A stretch of 64,000 bases of DNA from Solidesulfovibrio magneticus RS-1 (GTDB lineage: Bacteria; Desulfobacterota; Desulfovibrionia; Desulfovibrionales; Desulfovibrionaceae), in the NCBI RefSeq assembly GCF_000010665.1, contig NC_012796.1:4121501-4185500 (forward strand), in the 5' to 3' direction. The notes under the pieces were generated by a model. That model did not search any database. It was not told the DNA's origin and was given only the letters and a program-made list of their open reading frames with translations. Positions 45,227-54,996 of the stretch are shown here, one piece after another; the stretch's first letter is position 1; the number at the start of each line of letters is the position of its first letter. The translations under genes were made by a program, and so were the position numbers.

Positions 45227-45363
45227 AACAGCTCCTTTCCTAAAAAATGGTATTTGTAAAGAATATCTATATGAAGCGCGTAATAATGCATGAAAATGAC
45301 AGTAATTTTCTGTTTTTACTGAGAAAAGTGGTGATCTGAACGGGCGGAAAACAGTCTTTGGGC

Positions 45364-45435
45364 CTAGGAGCCCGTTTCCGGGGCTTTTGCCCTGGACGGG
45401 GCCCAAACCCTACCCCAAGCCCCAAACGGCCCTAG
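45364..45435. other. Large GC-rich hairpin in AT-rich DNA
   Basis: Interrupted arms pair: CTAGG (45364) with CCTAG (45431), CCGTTT (45372) with AAACGG (45424) and GGGGCTT (45380) with AAGCCCC (45417), around a 30-base C-rich loop. The region 45345-45480 is far more GC-rich than its surroundings. It could be a transcript-end structure or a single-strand initiation or transfer site. The rest of 45481-46410 shows no supportable gene. Confidence 0.5.
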
Positions 45436-46419
45436 AACGGGAGCCTAGAGAGCCGGCCCGGGGAAGTATGGGGAATCGGACAAGGGGAAAGCTTGTGGAA
45501 ACCGGGAAAGTTTGCCGTTAGAAGAAAAAGTCTCCCAAATTGAAGACTTTTTCATGGATCGAATTATTTGTAGATGTTGTAAGCCAATTGTCACCATGAT
45601 TACTCATGATATAATCGGCATCCTTCCGAGTAGAATAGGATGTTTCCAGCCTAAGCCCTCGTTCCTCACTGTGCAGGCCGATTTCCGGCACACAGCGATA
45701 CCAGGAGATGAAGTGTTTGTTAAATATGTATGTGGACATTTCAGATTTAGCAACTTTCGTTGATGAAAATTATTTTTGAAATTTTAAATGATATAGATTA
45801 CCTTGCTTCTCCTGGTGTATCTCTTACAGATACGCAGCCATCCATGAAGTCAATAGCTCCTCCAAAAGCTTTTACCTTTCAGCAAACTTCATGGACTTCC
45901 CTTGGTTTCAAAACCAGCTATCATGAGCTGTCCCATTTCTAATCGCTTACACATGAGCTAAAGCAATTATACCCAAGTATCACTTTAAAATAAGCTTCTG
46001 TTTGCCACGAACATCGCTCAGCATGTGCGCCACCTTGACAATGGGCCAGTTCAAAGGTCTCATCCCTTCTCTCGACTTGATTGCTCAATATCGAGTTAGA
46101 ACATCTTAGGCATATCAATTCGATGGAGTCGATGGATACGAACTTCCTAAGTATGGTTTATTTTTTGACTTTGACGCCAATTTGGGATTAAGCGTCAGTC
46201 CTACGACAAGGACACTGGACTGGATTTAATGCAAGGCACCCATGACATTTTATTCTACAAATAATTCGATTGTAATCTATATCTAAAACTTCTATCAAAT
46301 TTTCAATGAAAGTTGTTTTCTGTTTGTCCAGATTAATATATCTTTACCATGATCTTGAATCCAAAAACATTCTGTTAAAGATATTATTGCTCAAGAATGA
46401 CTCGTCCTTCACATGTTTT

Positions 46420-46963
46420 GGTGGAGATAGGGGAGATATGGTGGCGATCTCAAAAGCGATATCTCCACCTCTAAATGCCCAAAATTATTTGAAATTCTTA
46501 AGAGGTGGAGATAGGGGAGATATTTTTGTAATCTTCCTATTTTAGGAGTTTTTAAAAAATATTTCTAGACAATAGCTATGGTCCAGATGGATTAAAAAGT
46601 AGCAGTAGACCCAACTAAGAAGAATATAAAGCAACTATGATTTAGATTTTATTTATATTAACTATTTTTAACAATATTATTTCAATTGAATTGTTCTAAA
46701 TAATATTTAATTCTATCATTCTATTGATAGTTGAATTTAATTCATCTTGCTTCCTTCAACTTGAAGTTCACTTTTCTTGAGTTCATACCCTTAAGAAGTT
46801 TCACATTTCTATTATAATTTTTTCTAAAAATTAATTAAAGAAAAGGGACAAAGCAGAAAATATCTCCCCTATCTCCACCAAATTATTTTCTTCAAATTTT
46901 TTAAAGGGTTAGCGGTGGAGATACCCCCGAAGATATCTCCACCACATCTCCCCTATCTCCACC
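46420..46963. repeat. Cluster of 20-bp repeats in two opposed blocks
   Basis: GGTGGAGATAGGGGAGATAT occurs on the plus strand at 46420-46439 and 46504-46523, and on the minus strand at 46860-46879 and, with one change, at 46944-46963. Half-sites (GGTGGAGATA or similar) occur at 46440-46450 and 46914-46923 (plus) and at 46460-46470 and 46933-46943 (minus). The two blocks face each other across 340 bases of very AT-rich DNA. This layout is typical of iteron or initiator binding sites around an AT-rich unwinding region, but could also be regulatory. It lies beyond the 3' end of the ATPase gene at 47036. Confidence 0.85.
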
Positions 46964-47035
46964 GCCTCCCTTTTGGAATATTTGCTAGTGGAGATAATAA
47001 AAACAGCATACGAACCTTCCTATACTTTGAATATA

Positions 47036-48658
47036 TTAGTTCATTTCAATCTTCTTGAATGTAATTAACCGCGCTGTTCTTGCACTTTCAGAGAATTGCA
47101 TATTCCAGCTAACAAGAGTTAATTGCTCGTCATATTCTTTAAGCTTGCGAGACAACGCATTAGCTCTTTTTGGTATAATGTCGACATCATCTTTATGATT
47201 TAATTCAACGAATTGATTCAGTTTGCCAAGAAGTTCAGTCACAGTGCCTTCGAATCCACCGACACTTTCCAAGAACTTGATAAGCAACAGCAAAAGGCGA
47301 TCATCTTCATACTCTGAGGAATAAAAAACGAACTTATTTCTATTATAGCAATGAAGAATGTCGCTACTGGACACTCCCATCGATTCTCCAGCTGCGCATG
47401 CCATTCTAGCAAAGTCAGCCATTCGAGGTTTTGCTTCAAGTGCGATGCTCGGCTTGATCTTCAGGGCCTGAACAATAACTCCAAGAAGACCTCCGAGATA
47501 ACTTGCATGGTTATTTGCAAACTCAGCGAATATTTCTTCTTCATCTTTTCTATCTTCTGGATTAATCTTCTCAAGTTCGACGATGATTGATCTATCTACC
47601 AAATCTTTTGCAACGATTGGAACATTGATACTGGTCGATATAAACGGCTTCTTGTAATGCGTATAGAATGTTTCCCCGTTTGTGTGAAGCTTGCGTTCTT
47701 CCATTCCTCCACCTGTAATAGCCATGCAAAGAAAGTTACACTGACGTTCATCATAACTCTGAACATTGTCAAAGACCGGGAGCGGATGCTGCTGAAAGAT
47801 CAAGTTCATATCGCGTTCATTATTCTTGGGAAACAGAACTTCATTAATGACAGGATCAATTAAACGGCGAATGAGTCTTGCCGTTGTTGACTTCGAACTT
47901 CCCTTCATCCCGACAAGAAACAAAGCTGGGCGAGGAATTTCAGTATTAGGAATGCACGGAATATATGCCTTAGTCAAAATCAAATCAGATTCACGCTTGA
48001 AATTTAAAAGCTTGAAGAAATCATCATAGCTTCCATTTTGAATAGGGATCGGCAATGATTGCATGTTCCCTGTACGGATAAATTCAATAGGAGGGTTTAC
48101 TAAAACTTCCCAACCATTCTTATCTGCCTTGACAACACTCCCTTTACCGTCGTTAAGATCTAAATAAATGGAACCTTCGTGATAGGCGAAACGCTTATAT
48201 GTCTTTCTTGGATCAGGATTCTCGTTTGCATAATACTTCATCAGCTTTATTGCTTTTTTAATCATCGAATCAGCCGCTGGTTCATTGAAGTTGTAGATAA
48301 AATCTGCATGAAGCACGTTCTCAAACGAATCTTCAATATAATATGTTTTCTTTACATTATTTACAATACGTGTTGCACAAGGCGAACTATAATAGTCACG
48401 AAAAAGTTCATATTGGTTCATTATTTGATTGATTTGCTCAAAAGGCTCTGACTTCTTTGTCTTGCTGTTGTTTTTATTCGACTCCAGCATGCTATCAATG
48501 AACTCTGCCATGGGATACGTAGAGATTGCCGGTTTTTCTTGGCTGACCATCTCTTTGGATTGTTCTGACGGTCCATTTTGAATGTTTCTATTCAAAATAT
48601 CGAATATATTCTGTGTTTGACTTTGATTTTCATCACCCGAGTTAGAATCAATGCTCAT
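47036..48658 (-). CDS. Mobile-element P-loop ATPase (helicase-like), copy 1
   Basis: 540 residues from ATG 48658. After a polar N-terminal ~60 residues and a middle part with TYKRFAYHEGSIYLDLNDGKG comes an ATPase domain: Walker A GMKGSSKSTTARL, Walker B LPVFDNV, a sensor-like AITGGGMEERKLHTNGE and a later LVDRSIIVEL. This matches ATPases of phages and integrative elements related to primase-helicases but without the primase domain. The protein at 52324 has the same length and order of motifs. It is probably a replicative or transfer ATPase. The repeat cluster at 46420-46963 lies just downstream. Confidence 0.82.
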   Translation of the reverse strand: MSIDSNSGDENQSQTQNIFDILNRNIQNGPSEQSKEMVSQEKPAISTYPMAEFIDSMLESNKNNSKTKKSEPFEQINQIMNQYELFRDYYSSPCATRIVNNVKKTYYIEDSFENVLHADFIYNFNEPAADSMIKKAIKLMKYYANENPDPRKTYKRFAYHEGSIYLDLNDGKGSVVKADKNGWEVLVNPPIEFIRTGNMQSLPIPIQNGSYDDFFKLLNFKRESDLILTKAYIPCIPNTEIPRPALFLVGMKGSSKSTTARLIRRLIDPVINEVLFPKNNERDMNLIFQQHPLPVFDNVQSYDERQCNFLCMAITGGGMEERKLHTNGETFYTHYKKPFISTSINVPIVAKDLVDRSIIVELEKINPEDRKDEEEIFAEFANNHASYLGGLLGVIVQALKIKPSIALEAKPRMADFARMACAAGESMGVSSSDILHCYNRNKFVFYSSEYEDDRLLLLLIKFLESVGGFEGTVTELLGKLNQFVELNHKDDVDIIPKRANALSRKLKEYDEQLTLVSWNMQFSESARTARLITFKKIEMN

Positions 48659-49548
48659 ATCATTACCTGCTTTTAAATTTTTTCAAAACTTGACTTTCAT
48701 CTCTTGCATCCAACTATTTAGAAAAATATTATTTTTGAAGAACCTCCTTTGGATTCGAAGTTGGTTTAAATCTCTGGCCCGACAGTCCTCCTTCTGACAA
48801 GATTATATCCATACGAGCCGGGCGAAAATGAAATCGGCATATTTTTTACACTTAAATTTGGTCCGTTTGCCTGGGATGGCAGCTAGGCCGGTTTTTTCAC
48901 TCAGTTACTCGGTCTGTGACCCGACGTGATGACCAATGCCGACCGTTGCCGACCTCGGAGTCTCGTTTGCAATCCTGGTCCCAGCCGGTGCTGACCGTGG
49001 CCAATCCGAGGCGGCTGGTGCGAAAAAAGGGCAATTTGGACGCGTGCTGATGCATGGAAACGACAGGGGGCGGGTTTATACCCCCCAAGCCGTGCAATCT
49101 AGGCCACTTTCTATGTAATATGCTGATATGTTCACATTATTTTTGATTTTGGAGACAAATCCCAATCTCGGCCCATGCACGTCAAGCTAGCTGTTCCCAC
49201 TTTGCGTCTGGATTCTGAGGCATGGTGCTCAAAAACCCGAGTTTTGACTTTTAGAATTACCACTTTGCTCTTCGATTTCATTCAAAACAATCGAATACTA
49301 TCCACTTATGGCTTGGGATGAATCGCAGCTATTTCATCGTAAATTCGTATAGAATTCGTGCGATTCGCATCGAACCATTCATACTTATCTTTCAAATATT
49401 ATAGAGGTTTCATGGTCAAGAGGTTGATCCTGTTAACCGAAAAGTCGAGATTCCTCCTATGGTGTCGAGTACGATGGCCTGGGAGCTTTCCCGGCGGCAA
49501 ATACGGACCCGGGACGCTGATCTCGGTAAATGATTGGCTCCGAAGACA
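48659..49548. other. Gene-poor stretch between the ATPase and DUF6573 genes
   Basis: No supportable gene. A GC-rich dyad near 49063-49083 (GGGGGCGGG...CCCCCC) could form a small hairpin. Composition shifts from AT-rich (48660-48760) to mixed. It may contain the promoter of the minus-strand ATPase gene near 48660-48760. Confidence 0.4.
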
Positions 49549-49941
49549 TCAGTAATCTTCGGGCAGCATCAGCGTGAGCACGGCTTCACCCTGGTCGCCG
49601 GGACCGATATGCAAGATCACTTTGACCGTTTCTAGCTGTCCAGGGCGCATGAGGAAACCAACCTTGAATGATACTCGGTCGCCATCTGGTTCTCCTCCGG
49701 CAGCAATCCGAGCCAGCACGAGCAAATCATGAAGCCGCCCAGTCGTAGACTGGCCAAAGCTCGCGTCCAATCCGGCGGGTGGGGCCACATATCCGTTAAA
49801 GAGGTTGCTGGTAACGACGGTATGCAACGAGAAGCCGACTTGTTTGGCATCCTCGGTCACGTCAATTAACACGCCGTCTTCGAGGGCCATTTCCCGCGTG
49901 TAGCTGAAAATCAGGTGAGGTTCAAAATCCTCTTTACTCAT
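49549..49941 (-). CDS. DUF6573 family protein
   Basis: 130 residues from ATG 49941, with AGGGA upstream. The signature FSYTREMALEDGVLIDVTEDAKQVGF near the start, followed by FNGYVAPP and a C-terminal KVILHIGPGDQGEAVLTLML, matches the DUF6573 family common on plasmids and integrative elements. Function unknown. The start overlaps the end of the small gene at 49934-50152 by eight bases, so they are translationally coupled. GC-rich. Confidence 0.8.
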   Translation of the reverse strand: MSKEDFEPHLIFSYTREMALEDGVLIDVTEDAKQVGFSLHTVVTSNLFNGYVAPPAGLDASFGQSTTGRLHDLLVLARIAAGGEPDGDRVSFKVGFLMRPGQLETVKVILHIGPGDQGEAVLTLMLPEDY

Positions 49942-50152
49942 GAGATTTCCCTGTGTTTGTGGTGGCAATGGACAGGACCTTGGCGCGAAGATTTCTCGTA
50001 AGGGCTAGGCCTATCTCAGCAAAGAGCCGTGGTAGCTCCCCGTGCGTTTCCGTTGAGACGGCATCCATTGCCTGAAAGAGCCCCTCTAATGGCCTTAGCT
50101 CTTGATAAATCTCGTCCTGAAATGCGAGGGCGTCGAACTTTTCCGTGTCCAT
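49934..50152 (-). CDS. Small hypothetical protein coupled to the DUF6573 gene
   Basis: 72 residues, MDTEKFDALAFQDEIYQELRPLEG..., helical and without Cys. Its stop overlaps the DUF6573 start by eight bases, which supports both frames. Not recognised; GC-rich like its neighbour. The 230 bases upstream (50153-50383) show no supportable gene. Confidence 0.6.
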   Translation of the reverse strand: MDTEKFDALAFQDEIYQELRPLEGLFQAMDAVSTETHGELPRLFAEIGLALTRNLRAKVLSIATTNTGKSHE

Positions 50153-50383
50153 GGGCTCGCTCCTTCATCAGGGCCAGGGTGGAATGGCCCCTAGGATATC
50201 CGGGCCGGGGCCGGTGGTCACGGCGGCAGAATATTTTCCCCAGAGAAGCAAACCGGCGTATTGGATGGAAGATGGATGGACAAATTCTTGGACGCGCTCT
50301 AGGGCGGTGTAGGTGGTCAAGCTGACAGGAAAACGGGCACAACCCCGAATGAGGTCATGCCCTTTGGATGTGTCGGGGCTCGA

Positions 50384-51073
50384 TTAAGCAGCGCGGGTGA
50401 TGCGGGTCAGGATAATCTGTTCACCCTGGGCAGCGATTTGAAACCCATCACCGATCTTGAAGCGCTCCGACTCTTTGCGAGTCTTGTTCAGCTCCTCAAT
50501 GTCCTCGATCTTGAGCATCAGGTTTGATTTTTTGCTGATGACGAGTCCCTTCGGCTCCGGCTTGTCCTTGTACTTCACGAGCTTGTCGAAGTCCTCTTGG
50601 GCGTCCACGAAGATATCTTTGACAAGGGACAAGACCAAGTTGTGGGTCTTGGCGAAGCTCTGTGCGTCAAAGCTTCCGCGTTCGGGAAGCTCTGCGGCGA
50701 TTGCGAGGATCAGAAGGATCAGTTCCTCCCGGCGCTCTTTAGAAACCGTACGGGCTGCACGTTCCTTTCCATCCTTTTTGACGCCAGTGGTCGGAGTTCC
50801 GTCGGTGCTTTCGGTCGCAACAGCATCTTGCGGCTCGGTTGAGGAGTTGGTATCGTCGTTAATTATGCTCCCTTCTTGGGGGGCAGTCCCCGTGGTTTTG
50901 GTACCGCTGTTGGTGTCCGACTCCTGATTCTCAACAGCAGAAGTTTGCGAGTGCTCGCCGCCGGTTTCGTCGATTTCAGTCTGGGTGTGGCCTGGTTGAT
51001 CGAGCTTCCCGGGGAGAATGGAGTCCGCATTGGTGAAAACGGGGACTTGGGCCGAATGTTTGTTCTTGTGCAT
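50384..51073 (-). CDS. Acidic protein with AbrB-like C-terminus
   Basis: 229 residues from ATG 51073, preceded by GGAGG. The first ~105 residues are low-complexity, rich in Thr, Glu, Gly and Ser, and likely disordered. A helical middle (RREELILLILAIAAELPERG) and a C-terminal segment follow, with FKIGDGFQIAAQGEQIILTRI resembling an AbrB/MazE-type hairpin and the tail of the protein at 44846. Its gene lies about 1.25 kb downstream of the ATPase gene at 52324, paralleling the other pair. A role as DNA-binding accessory protein of a mobile element is an inference. Confidence 0.6.
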   Translation of the reverse strand: MHKNKHSAQVPVFTNADSILPGKLDQPGHTQTEIDETGGEHSQTSAVENQESDTNSGTKTTGTAPQEGSIINDDTNSSTEPQDAVATESTDGTPTTGVKKDGKERAARTVSKERREELILLILAIAAELPERGSFDAQSFAKTHNLVLSLVKDIFVDAQEDFDKLVKYKDKPEPKGLVISKKSNLMLKIEDIEELNKTRKESERFKIGDGFQIAAQGEQIILTRITRAA

Positions 51074-51262
51074 GTTCTGTCCTCCTGGACAATTTTCTTG
51101 GTGGGAATGATATAAAACAGCCCAGAATTATTGGGAATTCCGATGTAATGTAGGTGTGTGGGTCTTAAGCTAACTAGTGGGGTGGTTAGGCTAAAAGAGG
51201 GGGGGCTGGACTGCACAAACTGCGCCCCCTAGGTTTATTTTCAAGTATTTCAATGAGGTATT

Positions 51263-52138
51263 ATGAACAAGAAATATGAGAGGCGGTTGCCATTCCTTTT
51301 TTTTGATCGTAATCCAGAAGAGATAGCGGAAGATCTTTCTTGGGCGAAAGATTTTAGTGCAAATGCGCTTGCTGATGAACTTAGGTATGCCGGTAGTGTT
51401 CTTAATAAAGTTCTTGACATAGCAAAAGAGCATTTTTCTGATGATCAAGACATGATTAATAAGGTGGTTGATCAGTTCTTCGAGGATGAAGAGCCAGATG
51501 GAGTCATAACCATGATTATTCATTTTATGAAAAAGAAAATAAGCAAAGAGGGGTGCAGCTATTTTAGAGAATTTGCTGCAAAGCGCCTCCTTGACGAAGC
51601 AAGCAAATCCACGAATGAGAGAGAAAAGTTAATAAATGAAATTTATATTAATAGTTTTTTCGCACATCTGGCCATATGTGAAATTACTGACGAATTTGAC
51701 TCGGCAGACTTAAATGGCATGCCTTATTTAAATATATTTTGTATGGGTTTGGTCTGTGGTCGTGGCCTAGAGTTTCTCCAAGGAAGAAATGATATTTTTC
51801 ACAAGGGATATCTTGATAAATATAATAGACTTGCTCAATCATGGAGTAAGACAAAAGATCATGCAAAAAAAATTCCTTTATATAAAGAAGCATGCGATGT
51901 CGCAGACAAGTTATGGATTGCAGGAAGTCATAAAAATCATATAGAAATGACTGCATTTGTAATCGAAGGTTGCAAACAGTTTAAAAAGCTACCGAAAGGA
52001 ACACTGCAGAAAGAAATATGTATGGTTGCAAGGAATCACAAAATGGCGAAGGGGGAAAAGGGCTTTAAGAAATTGGAGAACAACGACAAAGAGATAAGAG
52101 TTGACTCGCTTTTAAGAGAACTATGCACCAAGATATGA
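51263..52138 (+). CDS. Hypothetical protein, unrecognised
   Basis: 291 residues starting MNKKYERRLPFLFFDRNPEE, all-helical in appearance with an acidic middle part (FEDEEPDGV). A possible GAGGTATT ribosome-binding site precedes the ATG. No membrane segment or motif is recognised. It is the only plus-strand gene between the two ATPase genes and is AT-rich, unlike the adjacent GC-rich minus-strand genes, so it may be cargo. The 185 bases downstream contain nothing recognisable. Confidence 0.6.
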   Translation: MNKKYERRLPFLFFDRNPEEIAEDLSWAKDFSANALADELRYAGSVLNKVLDIAKEHFSDDQDMINKVVDQFFEDEEPDGVITMIIHFMKKKISKEGCSYFREFAAKRLLDEASKSTNEREKLINEIYINSFFAHLAICEITDEFDSADLNGMPYLNIFCMGLVCGRGLEFLQGRNDIFHKGYLDKYNRLAQSWSKTKDHAKKIPLYKEACDVADKLWIAGSHKNHIEMTAFVIEGCKQFKKLPKGTLQKEICMVARNHKMAKGEKGFKKLENNDKEIRVDSLLRELCTKI

Positions 52139-52323
52139 TTTGCTGCTCTGGGTGCAGATGGTTTGGATTATCGAGAAAGACGGTTTCCATAAGGCTTCAA
52201 TGCCAGAGGAAGACAAGACTAAAGTACACTCCCCCAAATGTAGCCGTGGTCATTTTATGGACTTAGCCTTGAATTCTTATCTAGGAAAAATATAATGTCG
52301 TGCCTGCCCCTCTCTTGCTACAC

Positions 52324-53946
52324 TTATATCTTGTTAACACAAACCATGTTGGCATCGCGACCTTTTCTCACGGCCACAGACCATCCGAAAGGTTGCAATG
52401 CAAACGACATATGGCGAATCTTCTTAGAAAAGGCATTGGCTGCCTTAGGAAGATGATCCATAGAGACGCCCTGCTTCTTGGCAAACTCAAGAAATTTGGT
52501 GTGGAACAAAGTGGATGACATCTCTTGAGGACCGATGGAATCTAAGAACCTCACGAATATTCGACCAAAACCATCCTGATCTAAGGAATGCAACTGCCCT
52601 TTGAGTCGACTTTGACGATAAGCTTCGACAAAATCGTTTTCATCAAAGCCAAGGGCAAGGGTCGCAGCATATGCCCATTTATAATAATCAGCCATACGAG
52701 GCAGATTGTCTAGAGGCATGGTTCTATAGCACTGGAGCGTCTTTGCCAAAACCTTGAGATAGCCATCGAGATAAAGACCTTGTTTATCGTTGTATTCAGT
52801 AAGGATCGATGTTCTGTCTCTCCGCGACGCCTTACCTACTGGGGCAAGTTCCACAAAAAGACAACGATCAAGAAGATCGGCGGCATTTGTCCAGATGTCG
52901 AGTGAAGTCGTTATCATAGGCTTCTGGAGGTTGAATATAACCTCGTCGCTGTCAGTAAAAAGCTTTCGCTTTATAAAATTTCCCCCAGTGACTGCCATGC
53001 AAAATAAATCAGCGATCGTTTGTGGCACCGAAGTAACGTTGTCAAAAAACGGCATGTCGTGCTTATCAATGATCTGTGCCATTTCAGCGTCATTGTTTTT
53101 GATCTTCAGTCCTTCCTGAGCATCGGGAGCAATGAGGTTCTTCAGCATCAACGCCATGGTTGATTTGGTGCTGCCAGCTGGACCATAAAGCATCAAGGGA
53201 GGCTTAGGAATCCCTTGAATAGCCGCGACAATGGGCCATGTGGCTACCAAGATGAGATCATGCTTGTGCTTAAGATTCATCGCATCAAACATGGAGAGGT
53301 AGTCGCCGCCGGTGATAGGCGTTGGCAATGGGCAGCTATTCTCGTTCCGAGAGAAGTACACACCCATCTCACAGGCCTGCCTGATCGAGTATCCATCTCC
53401 GGTCACTACAATAACTGAGCCATGCCCATCGCATGTGTCAATGCAAATTTCGCCATTGTAATGAGCAAACCGCTTCCAGACGGTTCGCTTAGTCATTTCC
53501 CTTGAAGACAGAAGCTCACATAACCGAACCCCATCGGACAGCACCGCTTTTGTGGGAAGCTTTCCGTATTCGTCATAGAACAGGCCTTCGAGAAGTTGCT
53601 TAAATGGCTTTGTTCCGATGTAAAACACATCGAGCTTTGGATCGTTTTTCAGAACCGCGCAGGGTTGATTTTGCTGGTCTCGGAATAACTCCAGCGCCTG
53701 GATGAGTTTCGGGAAGCCCGAGGGTTCAGGTTTATCGGCAACCTCGGCGATCGGCCTGAGGTTAGTGGCAGCTTGCATTCCTGTGCGGCCTACGCCAGCA
53801 TAGGATGTGGCATTGCTTCCTTTGGGAGCGACCGGAGAATGTTGAGTGGCTCTCAAGTCTACACCATCTCGCGAAGGCACGACAGTCAAGGAAGGTTTTG
53901 CTGAAAGGGTTTTGTTCTTCTTGTGCTTTTCCTTTTTACGACTCAC
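52324..53946 (-). CDS. Mobile-element P-loop ATPase (helicase-like), copy 2
   Basis: 540 residues from GTG 53946, preceded by AAAGGAGAA. The same layout as the protein at 47036: a basic polar N-terminus, VWKRFAHYNGEICIDTCDGHG, Walker A YGPAGSTKSTMAL, Walker B MPFFDNV, MAVTGGNFIKRKLFTDSDE, LLDRCLFVEL, and a C-terminal RMADYYKWAYA matching RMADFARMACA in the other copy. It is clearly homologous but divergent, and more GC-rich. Two paralogues with conserved order of genes suggest two related elements placed side by side. A short piece resembling its 5' region (53765-53800) occurs at 54481-54516. Confidence 0.82.
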   Translation of the reverse strand: MSRKKEKHKKNKTLSAKPSLTVVPSRDGVDLRATQHSPVAPKGSNATSYAGVGRTGMQAATNLRPIAEVADKPEPSGFPKLIQALELFRDQQNQPCAVLKNDPKLDVFYIGTKPFKQLLEGLFYDEYGKLPTKAVLSDGVRLCELLSSREMTKRTVWKRFAHYNGEICIDTCDGHGSVIVVTGDGYSIRQACEMGVYFSRNENSCPLPTPITGGDYLSMFDAMNLKHKHDLILVATWPIVAAIQGIPKPPLMLYGPAGSTKSTMALMLKNLIAPDAQEGLKIKNNDAEMAQIIDKHDMPFFDNVTSVPQTIADLFCMAVTGGNFIKRKLFTDSDEVIFNLQKPMITTSLDIWTNAADLLDRCLFVELAPVGKASRRDRTSILTEYNDKQGLYLDGYLKVLAKTLQCYRTMPLDNLPRMADYYKWAYAATLALGFDENDFVEAYRQSRLKGQLHSLDQDGFGRIFVRFLDSIGPQEMSSTLFHTKFLEFAKKQGVSMDHLPKAANAFSKKIRHMSFALQPFGWSVAVRKGRDANMVCVNKI

Positions 53947-54844
53947 TTCTCTTCTCCTTTGGTAAGCTCTCTGGGCAAAGTATGCAGTCTTTCACGTTAC
54001 ACTGTAAATCAGTAGTTGAAAGTTTTCGTTAAACCATGAGCTACTGAATAAAATTTACGCATAATTGGCTGGCTGCTGATAGCTACGACAGGCCATATCT
54101 GCTGTCAATAGGCGACCGCGTGTAATTTTTATTGCAGTAAAAAATTTTTATCTTCAAGTTGCTGAAAAAGGACGAAGCAAAATTAGAAATGAGCAGTATT
54201 TTTATTTGTCGAAGATGTAATTGAACAAATGTTTAGCGAAGAATGATTATTTTTATATGTTCAAAGTAAAGATTTTTTTGACCAGCTAGTTATCGTTGCA
54301 TGACGAAGATTGAGTAAATTCAAAATCTGGAGATAATGGATAGGCTTGCAACGAGCGGAAGGTGTCGGTGGAAGTTCGAAGGCAAAACATCCATCCGTAT
54401 TTAGCCGGATTAACAGGGGAAATTCGGATATGGAAGTGAGGCGGGTCGGGAAAGATTCGTTCCGAAAAATAAGTCTAGTCGTGGCTGCTTGCATTGCTGA
54501 ACGGCCTACGCCAACATGTAGTTGCCGTGTACATTTAGTCGGCGTTTAAAATGAACTGATTTTGTCTGAAAACCACTTTTTTAATTCTCTATAAATTATG
54601 TCGATTATGCACCTTAGATCCTAGATGTCTGTCATTCAAGAAAAACTTAGTTGGTTTATAGCCCGTGCTGACGGGCCCTCTGGCGAAAATTTTATGTAAT
54701 GGACGACGACAAATACAATTGACTTGGAGGTATCGTTTATGTATTTACAATTGAATTAGTGCGAGCGAAACCCTGGTTAAGCAACCCACGCTACGCGTGC
54801 TTAATCCAATTATTCCGGGCATTACGGCAATAGTGTGGATAAGG

Positions 54845-54996
54845 GAGCCTGCCCCGCGAATGGCTAGGCGCAAGCGAAATATCTACACTCTGGATAAACT
54901 ACGTCGATATCCGGGCTTCTGAGCCACTTTTCCCCTCGACAATGGGATGGATGGTGGAAAAAATTTTCTCTGAAAAATGTTCACGGGACAGGCTCA
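54845..54996 (-). mobile_element. Inverted-repeat element (MITE-like), copy B
   Basis: The ends GAGCCTGCCCCGCGAA (54845-54860) and TTCACGGGACAGGCTC (54981-54996) are inverted repeats with two differences. Read on the minus strand the whole 152 bp aligns with copy A at 35920, including GGCTCAGA-GCCCGGATATCG in the middle. AAGG flanks both sides (54841-54844 and 54997-55000), possibly the remains of a target duplication. No gene inside. The surrounding 53947-55776 otherwise holds only a short relic near 54481 and AT-rich sequence. Confidence 0.85.

Noticed and set aside
45512-45763. Small genes on both strands of the same segment
   Set aside because: Two overlapping opposite frames of similar length, neither with family features or a clear start signal.
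46420-46963. A CRISPR array
   Set aside because: The repeats occur in both orientations with irregular gaps, half-sites and no cas genes nearby.
48897-49118. Short frames on either strand around 49 kb
   Set aside because: No start signal or recognisable motif; likely chance frames in a GC-richer patch.
54481-54516. Independent small gene near 54.4 kb
   Set aside because: The segment instead resembles 36 bases of the 5' region of the ATPase gene at 52324 (about five differences) and has no continuous frame of its own.
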